A stretch of 64,000 nucleotides of DNA from Ianthella basta (lineage: Eukaryota; Porifera; Demospongiae; Verongiida; Ianthellidae): NCBI GenBank assembly GCA_964019415.1, contig OZ025870.1, positions 10,419,733 to 10,483,732 of the forward strand, written 5' to 3'. A program made the position numbers and the translations under genes. How positions within the stretch are numbered: position 1 is the stretch's first letter; each line of letters opens with the position of its first letter. Under the pieces are notes generated by a model. It was not told the DNA's origin and did not search any database. It saw only the letters and a program-made list of their open reading frames with translations. Below, piece by piece: positions 1-9,550 of the stretch.

Positions 1-517
1 GCGGCTGGTAAGCAGAAACAACGCGCTGTGTTCACAGCTCTCCCGCTTGACGAGAGTGCTGCAGTTTTCGGTACCGCTACGGGAAAGAAACTGATTTGCG
101 TCTGCAACGGAACTACAACCCACTCTCCAGTGCATTGGTTAGATAGGAATGGCAAGGAGCTTCCCAAACTAAAGAAGGCAGTCTACTACAGGTTGGATCG
201 CAAGCTTAAGAGGAAGAAGTCATGGACAGCTGTTCAACTCCGAATCAGGAACGGATTTTCTTGTGCGGAGGCAGGAGTGTATACATGTGCTATTGGAGAA
301 AGTAGAAGGAGCGTATTGGTAACTCCAGTAGGTATGTGACGGAAATGGTTACAATTGCTTTGATATAGGAGACCCACACACATGCACTGTAGTGCCAGCT
401 TCACATGAAATATATATGCCCATTTGGTGCCTTTCTTCCCTGCAGGTGTAGTATGTCCTTCTGTCTCACCTTCCCCAACTGCATCTCCAAGCTCCAGCAG
501 CAGCAAGACCATCAGCA
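1..517 (+). CDS. Secreted Ig-like domain protein, copy 1 (5' end outside window)
   Basis: Two exons are visible: 1-331 and 446-517. The donor at 332 (gtatgt) and the acceptor ending at 445 are both phase 1, as in copy 2. The first exon encodes one immunoglobulin-like domain: a first Cys pair (LICVC), a core Trp (VHW), a basic stretch (KLKRKK), and a final YTC motif just before the end. It is open throughout. The second exon is a short Ser/Pro/Thr-rich stalk ending at a GTGAGT donor at 518. By comparison with copies 2-4 a signal-peptide exon should lie just upstream of the window. No transmembrane segment or further domain is visible downstream, so it may be a small secreted protein or the start of a longer receptor. 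The Ig assignment rests on the C-W-YxC pattern; the ligand and role are unknown. Confidence 0.6.
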
Positions 518-1028
518 GTGAGTGTATGAGGTTGAATGCTTACAAGAATTGACTGTGTATGCATTTCACTGCATTTGCTGGCAGCTGGTGAGGATGGCAA
601 TTTTCTATTGTTATCATTGCAAATTGCATGACTAGAGCTTCCTTTTTGGCCATGGGGAATAATGTATAACCGGCTCCAGGCTGTCTTTAGTGGAGTTAGA
701 TAGAGATTCCTATAGTGACCACAGAGTTGCTGACTTGTAACTTAGTTTCACTTCATTGTCAATCCTGTCTGGGAAATATCATAATCGACAATACTATAGA
801 TGCCTTCAGTGCAAGGAAGCTGTACATGTATAATCAAGGACAGATCCAGGGGTGTTTCCAAGGTTTCCAGAAACTGGTCAGATCACCCCTGGTTAGTATT
901 TGCATGTATCAGTCTTATAATGTCTATGCTTCCTTATAGCTATACCTTTATATATTGGAAACCCAGTCATAAAAATTTCTCATTCCGCCCTAGATAATGG
1001 CTTGCCTTTGATCATCTGTCAGTTTACC
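518..1028. other. Ig-gene 3' flank or intron, no gene seen
   Basis: This stretch has no supported coding region. It is shared with the sequence after the other Ig copies (31058-31415, 56249-56600, 62237-62587) and with a detached fragment at about 26950-27208. It is therefore part of the duplicated Ig module and not a separate gene. Confidence 0.5.
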
Positions 1029-1341
1029 AGTGTATAAAGATTACTTTGGGAATTAGGAATGGCCAGAAGAAAAAAGATTGAAACAAGCAACAGTAACTCA
1101 ACACCATAATGAACCACATTGCCATGAAGTTCGCTATGTATTCCTAATTTCTGTGTACAGCTACATAGGCCCAAATGCCTAACTAGCTAGTCCCATGTAA
1201 CTACAAGGAAATTAGGAATGCATAGCGAACTTCATGGCAATGTGGTTCATCATGGTGTTGAGTTACTGTTGCTTGTTTCTATGCTTTTTCTGCTGGCCTT
1301 TCCTAAATTCCTTAAAATTCTAAAGCGATTTTATACACTAG
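1029..1341. mobile_element. Palindromic MITE, family P1, full copy
   Basis: The two ends are near-perfect inverted repeats of about 130 bp around a centre near 1170-1200. The left arm runs from the CAGTGTATAA end through an AACTCAACACCAT core, and the right arm mirrors it and ends in TTATACACTAG. Other copies: 31416-31687 and 62588-62922 (both arms), 27209-27412 (right part), 29640-29765 (left arm), and a decayed trace near 9415-9540. There is no coding potential. It is non-autonomous and I cannot assign a superfamily. Confidence 0.65.
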
Positions 1342-1724
1342 TTTGTATAGTTTTTGCATATCCAAAGGACTATGGTTACATCGGATAGATATCAGCGCTG
1401 ACTAATACCCATACCTTATATTAGCTGAAGATTGAGCAGAGCATCGAGCACAGTTACGCCACTTTAGATGAAGCGGCTGCTGTGTACCGTACAGAATACT
1501 AGCGCAACAAAATGGCGGCTTTAGGGTATCTTTAATACACGGGGAGGACACATGTCCTGCCCACTCCAGCGCTGTACTTATCGGATTGCCACCGGTGTTC
1601 AGATCTTAGTCCTAGGTATGTAAGTCTTCGTACACGGCTTGGGTCGTAGGTGCCCTGTGTCGTGCGCTGGGAGCGCACAAAAATTCTGTGGGGCGAAGAA
1701 GAAGAATCTTTTTATAACATACTT
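1342..1724. other. Non-coding flank of the Ig module
   Basis: No gene is seen. The stretch matches 31688-32060 after Ig copy 2, including a 'caaaatggcgg' segment and a GC-richer piece near 1600-1690. It ends where foldback element Z begins. Confidence 0.4.
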
Positions 1725-3130
1725 AGTACACCCACCATTCGCACCACAATGTGCCAGAAAGTAAATGCGCTCAATGGCTGAAGAAAAAGACCACCAGCGC
1801 AAGTTACAGCCGGTCAGAACCTGCACCGCCGCCATTGGAGTTCACGCTGCAGCAAGCAAATGTAAGCTTGCCTAAGGGCATGCCATTGAATTGAGGGTGC
1901 ATGGGAAGAAATTCAATGGCATGCCCTTAGGCAAGTTACATTTGCTTGCTGCAGCGTGAACTCCAATGGCAGCGGTGCAGGTTCTGACCGGCTGTAACTT
2001 GCGCTGGTGGTCTTTTTCTTTAGCCATTGAGTGCATTTACTTTCTGGCACATTGTGGTGCAAATGGTGTGTGTACTGGCCCGGGGCCACTGTAACTTGCA
2101 TGTGGTTGTGGCTACTGTATCTTGCACTGGTGGTCTTTTTTGTGACCAACTGGCACAGATACTCTACTGGCACAGGTGGTGGTGGCTGTGATATTGTAAC
2201 TTGCACTGTTTGGTGGTGGTGGCAGTCATTTTCATCTGGGAATGCATGTGGTGGTCGTAATATTGTAACTTGCACTGTGTGGTGGTGGTAGTAGTTAATG
2301 GTAGCAGCACCTGATGTGCATGGTGGTCTGTTTTCTTTCAGCTGTAGCACATAATATACTACTCATGGCAACTACCACTGTGGTGGTGATGGTGGTTGTA
2401 TTTATCTATTGGCAGTATAGTAGCTGAATATTGTGGCTGGATAGTTGTGAGCAAGTGTACATGTGGGTGCTGCTCTGCTCCAGCATAGCAGCAAATGCCT
2501 ACAAATTGGTGCCAAAATGTGATTGTTCAAAACATCGTCTCCAGTTTGTGACTAATTAAGCAATCCTGCTAATGACATGAGCAAATGGGCCATCTAACTA
2601 TGTCCACGTAGTATCAAGATTTAGTGGGGCCAGGTAGGTGGGATATGCATTGAACCTCGCTTTTCTCGGCCATATTGCGACTAATTAAAAAAATCCTGCT
2701 AATGACATGAACAGTTAGATTATCTGGCTAGGTCCACCAAGTGTCAAGACTGAGCGGGCCTGGCTGGTTCTATAAATCGTACACCTCACATATGTTGGCA
2801 ATTTTGAGACTAATTAAGAAATCCCGCTAATAACATAGGAAGGTGGACCACTTGGATGTGTCCACCAAGTTTCATGTCTCAATGAGCCTAGTTGTATTAA
2901 TATACAAGATACCACTATGCATCACTATAAATGCACCATACAATAAATGTTCTCCTATGTGCATTTATATTAGTATTTTGCAGGCTGCTTGTAGAAGAAT
3001 GAAGACGTAATTAAAAATTCCGTCTCATTTAAAGTCTTAAAATTTCCCACACTTCAAAGCCATACCTAGCACATGTTCATGAGGGCCACCAACCCCCCTG
3101 GGAATTATTTATTTATTTATATTATATTAC
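1725..3130. mobile_element. Foldback element Z, copy 1
   Basis: Composite repeat. The left part is a large palindrome (1737-2065). It continues through several copies of a 14-base motif, TGTAACTTGCACTG and variants (near 1992, 2091, 2194, 2262). Then come three to four diverged tandem units of about 130 bp sharing ACTAATTAAGAAATCCTGC (2548-2900). The right end is a short C/G-rich motif followed by an ATTT/TATA-rich tail near 3100-3130. The same parts recur at 4375-5490 and, inverted, at 20268-22690. Open frames here only read through the simple GGT/CCA-rich repeats and are not supported as genes. Confidence 0.55.
1737..2065. repeat. Long palindrome in element Z copy 1
   Basis: Arms 1737-1897 and about 1907-2065 are reverse complements with few mismatches. 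The hinge is CCTAAGGGCATGCCATTGAA and its complement. A closely related palindrome sits at 21600-21925. Confidence 0.75.
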
Positions 3131-3593
3131 CACAGAGCTCTCAAGCAATAGGGCTAGTTACTCAGTTTCTCTCAGAAACTGGACAAAAGTAGTAGACAAC
3201 TGTTGCAAATATGAAACAACAAATGTATCTCAGTTTGTCAAATAAGCACGTAGGCCAAGAAAGTAGCCTTCAAAACTTCAGTTGCTGCAAATAGAACACA
3301 TGGTGGTACCCATTTATATTTATAGGACTCACTAATAAAATATACACAATGTGTATTCCATTAGTGGGTCACTAATTGAATATACACAATGTGGCTTCTG
3401 GTGGGACCATTCAATTAAAGCCTACATAGTGTATGTAGATTGGGCCTAAGTGGAAAACACATGTTTATTCCATTAAGGAAGTCCAAAGTCACATAGGGCA
3501 CCTTACTAACAAACATCTAACAGTATACATTTTTATTCAATTAGGTGAGTTCAAGGTCCGCAAAGTTTACGTAGACAGTACCCTAGCACAATG

Positions 3594-3595
<2 letters not shown>
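3131..3595. other. A/T-rich intergenic DNA
   Basis: No gene is seen. It contains short repeated phrases such as 'tatacacaatgtg' (about 3350 and 3385) but no recognisable element. Confidence 0.3.

Positions 3596-3681
<86 letters not shown>
3596..3681 (+). repeat. (GT)n microsatellite
   Basis: About 43 uninterrupted GT units. The Cys-Val open frames over it are an artefact of the repeat. Confidence 0.95.
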
Positions 3682-3682
<1 letters not shown>

Positions 3683-4002
3683 ATGTGTGTGCCAGTTGGC
3701 ATACAATGCACTTGTCTGCTATGTCGTCATTTCACTGTACATGCATTTGTACACACTAATGTGCAATGTTATAGGTCTTGCAGACATCAAAACATCAAGC
3801 ATGGGTATATAAGACAACTGACAGAGACCTAACTAAAGTGGGACTCATTGCATTTGCTAAATCAAAATGCACACTTGTGCCTCCTCCATGTGTAACATAG
3901 AGACTATACATAACACTATTTCGTCATGTGCAACAGTCATTTTAAATTAGCTTACCACATGCATGAAGAATACAGTATACAATTGGGGTTTATGCAACCT
4001 GA

Positions 4003-4005
<3 letters not shown>

Positions 4006-4069
<64 letters not shown>
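4006..4069 (+). repeat. (GT)n microsatellite
   Basis: About 32 GT units. It lies about 330 bp from the previous tract in the same orientation. Confidence 0.95.
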
Positions 4070-4070
<1 letters not shown>

Positions 4071-4374
4071 ATGAGTGCAAGTCTATCAAGTTTAGCTTTA
4101 CATAGTAGTGGAGGGTTGCTGGATTACATGCATCCACCACTGTGTCATGCTATTGGTGCAGAAATAGCATGTGACAATGCTAAAGACTGGTAGGCAAACA
4201 AACAGCTAAGAAAAAAGAAAAGTTAAACAGTGGCTGTAGTAGGATTTGAACCTACCTTTGGATTGCTAAGCGACCAGACTAGACTGTGTGGGCCTTGGCT
4301 AATGCAAAGGTGACACGTTCCTGCTAATTGTGCGTCAATATTTGATTTTTGCCCTGTATATTCGGCATTCTGGC

Positions 4375-5490
4375 ACTAATTAAGAAATACTGCTAATGAC
4401 ATAGACTGGTGGACCACCTGGCCATGTCTATCAAGTTTCATGATAATCTGCTTATATTTATATTTCAACTAATACTAATCTATGTATCTGTATAAATACG
4501 CTATACATTATGTATTATTCTAGGCGAATTTATATTTGCTGTTTGACTGCAATTTGTACAAGGCCAAAAGCCTAATTGAAACATCTATTCAATTTAAAAT
4601 CCATTAAATTCTTCATAGTTTGTATGCATACTGAGTACTTGTCCGCAGCATCCTCTATAGCCTCTGTGAATTATATTATTTATTTATATTATATATTTAT
4701 TTATACCACCACATCAGGTGCTGCTACCACATACTACGTACCACCACCACCACCACACAGTGCAAGTTACAATGCAGTGAATGCATGCATTCAGTATGTG
4801 TGCCATTACTCTAGAAAAAACACCACCACCACCACCACCAAATTGGTGTCAAAATGTGATTGTTCAAAACATCGCCTCCATTTTGTGACTAATTAGCAAT
4901 CCTGCTAATGACATGAGCAAATGGGCCATCTAACTATGTCCACTTAGTATCACAACTTAGTGGGGCCGGGTAGGTTGGATATGCAATGAACCTCGCTTTT
5001 CTCGGCCATATTGCGACTAATTAAGAAATCCTGCTAATGACACGAACAGTTGGATTATCTGGCTAGGTCCACAAAGTGTCAAGACTGAGCGGGCCTGGAT
5101 GGTTAAATATATTATACAGCTCACATATGTCAGCCATTTTGAGACTAATTAATAAATCCTGCTAATAACATAGGAAGGTTGACCACTTGGACGTGTCCAC
5201 CAAGTTTCACGTCTCAACGAACCCAGTTGCATTAATATGCAAGATACAACTATGCATCAATATAAATGTGCTATACATTAAGTGTTCTCCTATGTGCATT
5301 TATATTAGCATTTTGGAGGCTGCTTGTAGAAGAATGAAGACTTAATTAAAAATTTGTCTCATTTAAAAGTCTTAAAATCTCTCATACTTCAAAGTCATAC
5401 CTAGCATATGCTCATGAAGGCCGCCAACCCCCCTGGGAATTATTTATATTATATTATATTATATTATATTATATTATTTACTATTTTGTT
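4375..5490. mobile_element. Foldback element Z, copy 2 (partial)
   Basis: It contains the ACTAATTAAG tandem units (4376-4450, 4886-5220), a CCACCA-rich segment with one copy of the AGTGCAAGTTACA motif near 4757, and the C/G-rich right end followed by repeated ATATT units (5440-5480). The long palindrome of copies 1 and 3 is absent. Confidence 0.5.
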
Positions 5491-5499
5491 GTCAGGGAT

Positions 5500-5960
5500 A
5501 TTCACCTTCAATTTGGGACAGAACGTCACGAACTTGGAAGGATTACGACGAGGCGTAGTGTGAGTAACCTTGCAGAGCCGAATATTGGTTAAAAGTCGTT
5601 CCTTTGGAGTTCTTGCCACTTTTATGATCCCCGCCATATCTATAAGAGATTCGGAAAAGATTATGTTTCTTTGTCCAGAAACGCCTCCCTCTATTTTTCA
5701 CCAATCTACCCCAAACTTAGAAGAGCACATCACAGCAATACGGGGGGTTACCTAAGGTGGTTAGTGCCTTCGCTATCGGACTCCTTGAGACGAAATGGAT
5801 TAACATAAGTAATTTCTGTGTGTGCCGAGTTTTACGGAGCGAGTCTACACAATGCTACCAATTGAATGGACGGTTTTAATTGGTTAAACGCTCAAATTCC
5901 AAACAGTAGACTGGGAACCCACCCAAAGGGCGGGCATTCAGCTAATAATATGAAAAGAAC
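5500..5960. repeat. Dispersed repeat shared with 32240-32606
   Basis: The segment from 'gatattcacctt' to 'tttacggagcgagtc' is clearly homologous to 32260-32600. The short open frames on both strands are not conserved between the two copies, so I do not call a gene. Confidence 0.5.
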
Positions 5961-6832
5961 AAATGGGGACTGAGCAGCCTATGACACTTTTCTCCTACGT
6001 GGATTCCAGGTTGCCTTTGGGTGTGCTGCTGACTTCAATATCTTCAAAGAGGCCTATCCATGGCTTTAATTGTTGTTTGCCACCGCCGTTTGGCTAGTTT
6101 CGCTGAAATGCGCTAATATATTAAGATACGAGGTGCCATTTTGTACTGGGCACATTCCTAAATAGACGTCATAAGTGCGACGTCTGATTAGGGGTTGCTG
6201 CAGGCAGTCTCTATAAAATTATTGTTTTCATTTTGACATTTTGTTGTATGGTTTCGTGTTCCGCTTCCTGTGGTATGTCGGAATGTTTATATAATACATT
6301 AACTGCAGTAGTATATCAGTCCTTGCATTTATATAATAATGCATCCATGGAAGTATTGAAGATAGGAAAGTTATATTGTCGGTCATTCCGTGCCTCTCTC
6401 ACGCCGGAAGGATCGATGGAAGGACCTTGAAACCAGCTTCCAAACGTTGCTCCGGGCGGAGCATAGGCGTCTTCTGGCTTTGAAAGTTGTAGAACAGGCA
6501 ACCACACCACCTCTGGTCTGGTCTCTGGTCTGAAGACGTACAGGAAGCAGCAGAATAAAACACAGCATTCAGCGCCTTGATTCACATGACACTTTCAATC
6601 AAGGCCGCCCTGTTGAAGCACTTCAGTTCCCTGTCTCAGAGACATGACAGGAGCAAGGTAGAACTTGGTGAGTCTCGCGAGTTCTGTACACAAACTATTG
6701 CTAACGGTCTATAGCGTTAAAAGCTTAAGCGCACTCAGTTACGCTTCAAAATTTCCTCCAGATCGTGCGCATACTGCGGTACAGTGAACTGCCTTCTGCC
6801 ACAGCAAACCCTAACTGCTGCAATGACAGTGG
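5961..6832. other. Unassigned DNA, one possible exon-like stretch
   Basis: No recognised gene. The plus strand near 6391-6530 has an open stretch rich in charged residues and Leu (RRKDRWKDLETS... then RAEHRRLLALKVVEQ), which could be an orphan coiled-coil exon. There is no paralogue in the window to test this. Confidence 0.2.
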
Positions 6833-6952
6833 GTGTGCTGTAAAGCACTTGCAGGTATCTGTGTGTCCTCCATCTATGTCCCTATCCTCTCATCCATATC
6901 TTTTAGAGAGCATGCATGTATGTTTGCATGTGTGTGTTTAGCATATCTCTCT

Positions 6953-6985
6953 CTGTGTGTGTGTGTGTGTGTGTGTTTGTGTGTG
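6953..6985 (+). repeat. Short (GT)n tract
   Basis: An imperfect GT run of about 33 bases. Confidence 0.7.
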
Positions 6986-7237
6986 CATGCAAGTACTAGA
7001 TTGTGTTTTTGGCAACTCTGATGAGAATGTGCAAACTGCGTATAAGGTATGCAAGTTCATGTACTGTGCTGTTGTGCAAATGTGTGTGAAAAATACTTTT
7101 GACTCTATTCATGTCCATTTCAATCATTTAGGTTCATTCTTGCCTAGGAAGTGTGTTCATGAATTACACAAAATTAGTTGCAATAGCTACTATATATTGA
7201 TAACACAGCAGCGACTTGTGGGAGCAAGTATTTCGAG

Positions 7238-7942
7238 TAAAGTTGCACCGATAATCGGATCGGCAATCGGTATCGGGTCTCTGTAACCTTATCGGTAATC
7301 ATTTTTTCCTTCATCCCCTACCGATTATGTCACCTCGAGCATGTGACGTTTGCGAGTAAAGTGTTATGTGAGTGGTTACATTGTTGCAGTGCTTGCCTTT
7401 GGTTTGTTCTGTGTCTGCGGTGCATGGAATCGCCAGGAAGAAAGATTCACCAGCATGGGACTACTTCGCTGTCGACGAGTACCTCAACTTCGTAGTGTGC
7501 CAGGCCTGAAACAAGAAGGAGTCCGCGCGGTGGTAGGAATTGCACAATTTATATTATGGAATTATACAAATTTGGTGCAAGCACGCTCAACTACACAGAG
7601 AGTTGCAACAAAAGGTTGAGGTGCAGAATGCAGTGACTTTATCAAGTAGTCCAGCGCCTTTCTGACAAATATCGCTTCATGCCTGAAAATGAAGATCGCA
7701 TATGAATCTGTAGGCTAAGCTGTATTAGTGATGCACGCACACAGCGTATTCAGGGGAGAACTGGTGAGATGATTGCACTCGATTGTCAGCCGTTCTTTGT
7801 GACTGAGGACCAGGGCTTCAGGCAGTAGATCAAAGAAACCAAGGTACACATTGTGAAGCAAAAATAGGAATATCAGGTCGGTATCGGGACTTAAAAATCG
7901 GAAATCGGATAATCGGTAAAAGCCTATATCGGTGCAACTCTA
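7238..7942 (+). mobile_element. Internally deleted hAT transposon with 8-bp target duplication
   Basis: The terminal inverted repeats are TAAAGTTGCACCGAT (7238) and the complement of TAGAGTTGCACCGAT (ending 7942), followed inward by ATCGG-rich subterminal repeats. The target duplication ATTTCGAG lies at 7230-7237 and 7943-7950. Eight-bp duplications and this type of end are hallmarks of the hAT superfamily. At about 705 bp it is far shorter than an autonomous element and cannot encode a full transposase. Confidence 0.85.
7437..7838 (+). pseudogene. hAT transposase remnant (BED finger start plus downstream motif)
   Basis: Near 7437-7511 the plus strand reads KKDSPAWDYFAVDEY then VVCQA. This is the start of a BED-type zinc finger, with aromatic WDYF and a first Cys. 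A frame change follows, and near 7570-7620 comes KHAQLHRELQQK, the NLxxHLxxxH end of the finger. Near 7762-7838 comes MIALDCQPFFVTEDQGFR, a conserved hAT transposase motif, ending at a stop. Frameshifts lie between the pieces, and the catalytic core and dimerisation region are deleted. Non-functional. Confidence 0.75.
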
Positions 7943-8140
7943 ATTTCGAGTTGGGGCGGCAGCCCCACGAGTTTTTTTTCTAACTCGAAGTACTTGTTTA
8001 TTATATTAGCATGCATCCCATACTTCTTGCAATATTAAACATTGTGCATTATTGTGATTTGCAGATGCAATTGGAATAAATGTAAAGGCTGAGTGCAAAG
8101 ATACGTATATGTGTGTATATATTTAATGTATTGTATAATA

Positions 8141-8343
8141 CAGTGAAAACTGTCTATGACAGTCACTGCATATAATTAGCAACGTCTTTTAATCAGCCAC
8201 GTCAGGCCCCTTGTTCCAAATAGCACTGCATAGCACTAAAACATTGCAGTACACCTCTGTAGAGCAGCCACCTATATTACATAAGTTATGTATAACTCCA
8301 TGGTGCACATGTGGCTGTCTTAGTTTTTAGACAAATTCCACTG
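8141..8343. mobile_element. Tc1/mariner-like MITE, copy 1
   Basis: The ends are CAGTGAAAACTGTCTATGAC and its degenerate complement (...TTCCACTG), flanked by TA. The family is the same as 15910-16093 and 37739-37840, whose ends read CAGTGGAACATGTCTA. TA flanks and CAGTG ends suggest Tc1/mariner; there is no coding capacity. Confidence 0.55.
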
Positions 8344-8795
8344 CATTATAGTATGCTGGATGCACAGTATAGCAAGAACAGTTCAAATGACATTTGTGCA
8401 ATGTCATGGATAGTATATGCATGAGACATCTACCATGCATGATTTTCTTTGTCAACTGCTAAAGTAGTCTTAATAACAGTAAGACATGCATGCTGTTCTT
8501 GCAGACTATAATATTTCACATCACACATACTATGCACATGCACCCACATGAGGCCAACTAAGGCAAGGATGGTATGCATCCCTGAGTGTGCACATGCTCA
8601 GCATGTGCCTGCATGTATAGCATGTGGTCTGTACATGGCGTGCACATGCTCACAATTAGACAGTCTTTGTACAGACTCCGTGGCATGGGCAATATATTAT
8701 GTATATACACCACATGTAGGAAAATCAGTCAGGGTATCAGTGACGAATTCGAAGCTTGAATCTCATACTCTGTAATATTTTCCTTCTTTCTAATT
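8344..8795. other. Intergenic DNA, nothing recognised
   Basis: Rich in GCATGCA/ACATG phrases. No gene, long repeat or RNA is seen. Confidence 0.3.
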
Positions 8796-8975
8796 ACAGA
8801 GTTAATTGCTGCATGAAGAACTGTGCAGGAAAAAATTCTTAAGCGTAAACACAGCTAGGCCATTGGAAGAAGGCCATGTCCGAAGACCTCTTGGCAACAC
8901 ATCGACAAGACACAACCAGCCGGTTGTGTCTTGAATTTCTTCCTGCACTGTTCTTCTCGCAGCAATTAACTCTGT
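8796..8975. mobile_element. Small foldback element containing an inverted SINE tail
   Basis: The ends are ACAGAGTTAATTGCTGC (8796-8812) and the exact complement (8959-8975). Inside, 8817-8890 is an inverted copy of the 3' part of the SINE at 9042-9300. The junction suggests two SINE-derived pieces recombined head to head. Confidence 0.55.
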
Positions 8976-9041
8976 AGTTATCAACAATTCCTTCAAGCAT
9001 GGTCTTTAAGGGCAGGAGAGTGAGTGAGTGGTTGTCAGTGG

Positions 9042-9300
9042 GGCATCGTAGCTCAGTGGCTAGAGCACTGGCAGCTAAAGCCAGATGTCCTAGTTTCAAT
9101 TCCCGACGGCGCCACTATCTTTCCAGTCCTATGTTGTTTCAAAGGTCTACGGACAGTAATGACACCAGTTGTGTCATGACTACGCATTGCCAAGAGGTCT
9201 TTGGACTTAGCCTTCTTCCATTGTGCCTGTCTTCGGGCATGACCTTCTTCCAACGGCCTAGCTGGGTCTGCGCTTAAGAATTTCTTCCTGCATTTTACTT
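9042..9300 (+). mobile_element. tRNA-derived SINE
   Basis: Positions 9042-9113 fold like a tRNA: acceptor strands GGCATCG and CGGCGCC, a good A-box-like D arm (TAGCTCAGTGGCTAGAGC), and an anticodon stem CTGGC/GCCAG. The T arm does not pair and position 33 of the anticodon loop is not T, so it is unlikely to be a working tRNA. An unrelated tail runs to about 9300 and ends in a motif shared, inverted, with 8817-8890. Head plus repeated tail is the structure of a SINE with an internal Pol III promoter. Confidence 0.6.
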
Positions 9301-9550
9301 CTTTGATTCCCTTCGTGTGACTGTTTGCATGCTAGGCCGGACATATCTTATATGATAAAGTGAAAAGCTACCTGGCACTAGCTGGCTAATCATATACATT
9401 TAGGTCCATATATAGCTGCAAGGAAATTAGGAATGTAAAGTGAACTCCACAGAAATGTGGTTTATCATAGTGCTGATTTAAGGTTGCTTAGTTATACGCC
9501 TTTTCTGTTGGCCAGTTCTATATCCCTTTTCATAATTTTACTGGTGGCAG

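Larger units (their letters stand above)
7223..8007. repeat. Small CAAGTA-TTCGAG foldback split by the hAT element
   Basis: If the hAT insertion (7238-7942 plus one target duplication) is removed, the flanks form a short foldback. It runs from CAAGTATTTCGAG through a GGGGC-GCCCC hairpin to CTCGAAGTACTTG. The same unit forms one end of element Y at 18148-18205 and 19480-19545. Confidence 0.6.

Noticed and set aside
1913-2350. 145-residue minus-strand open frame rich in His, Thr and Pro (and the similar frames at 21083-22790)
   Set aside because: It reads through palindromic CCA/GGT repeats and the AGTGCAAGTTACA motif. Equal-length frames appear on both strands and are not conserved in position.
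3591-3832. Cys-Val repeat proteins over (GT)n tracts here and at 36022-36375, 45463-45806 and 56720-57037
   Set aside because: Pure microsatellite translations with no flanking conservation.
4230-4312. tRNA-like sequence on the minus strand (B-box GGTTCAAATCC and CCAC end)
   Set aside because: The T arm and 3' acceptor strand are good, but no 5' acceptor partner or proper D arm exists upstream and the anticodon stem does not pair. At most a tRNA-derived relic.
9042-9113. Functional tRNA gene
   Set aside because: The T stem does not pair and the base before the anticodon is G. The linked repeated tail fits a SINE better.
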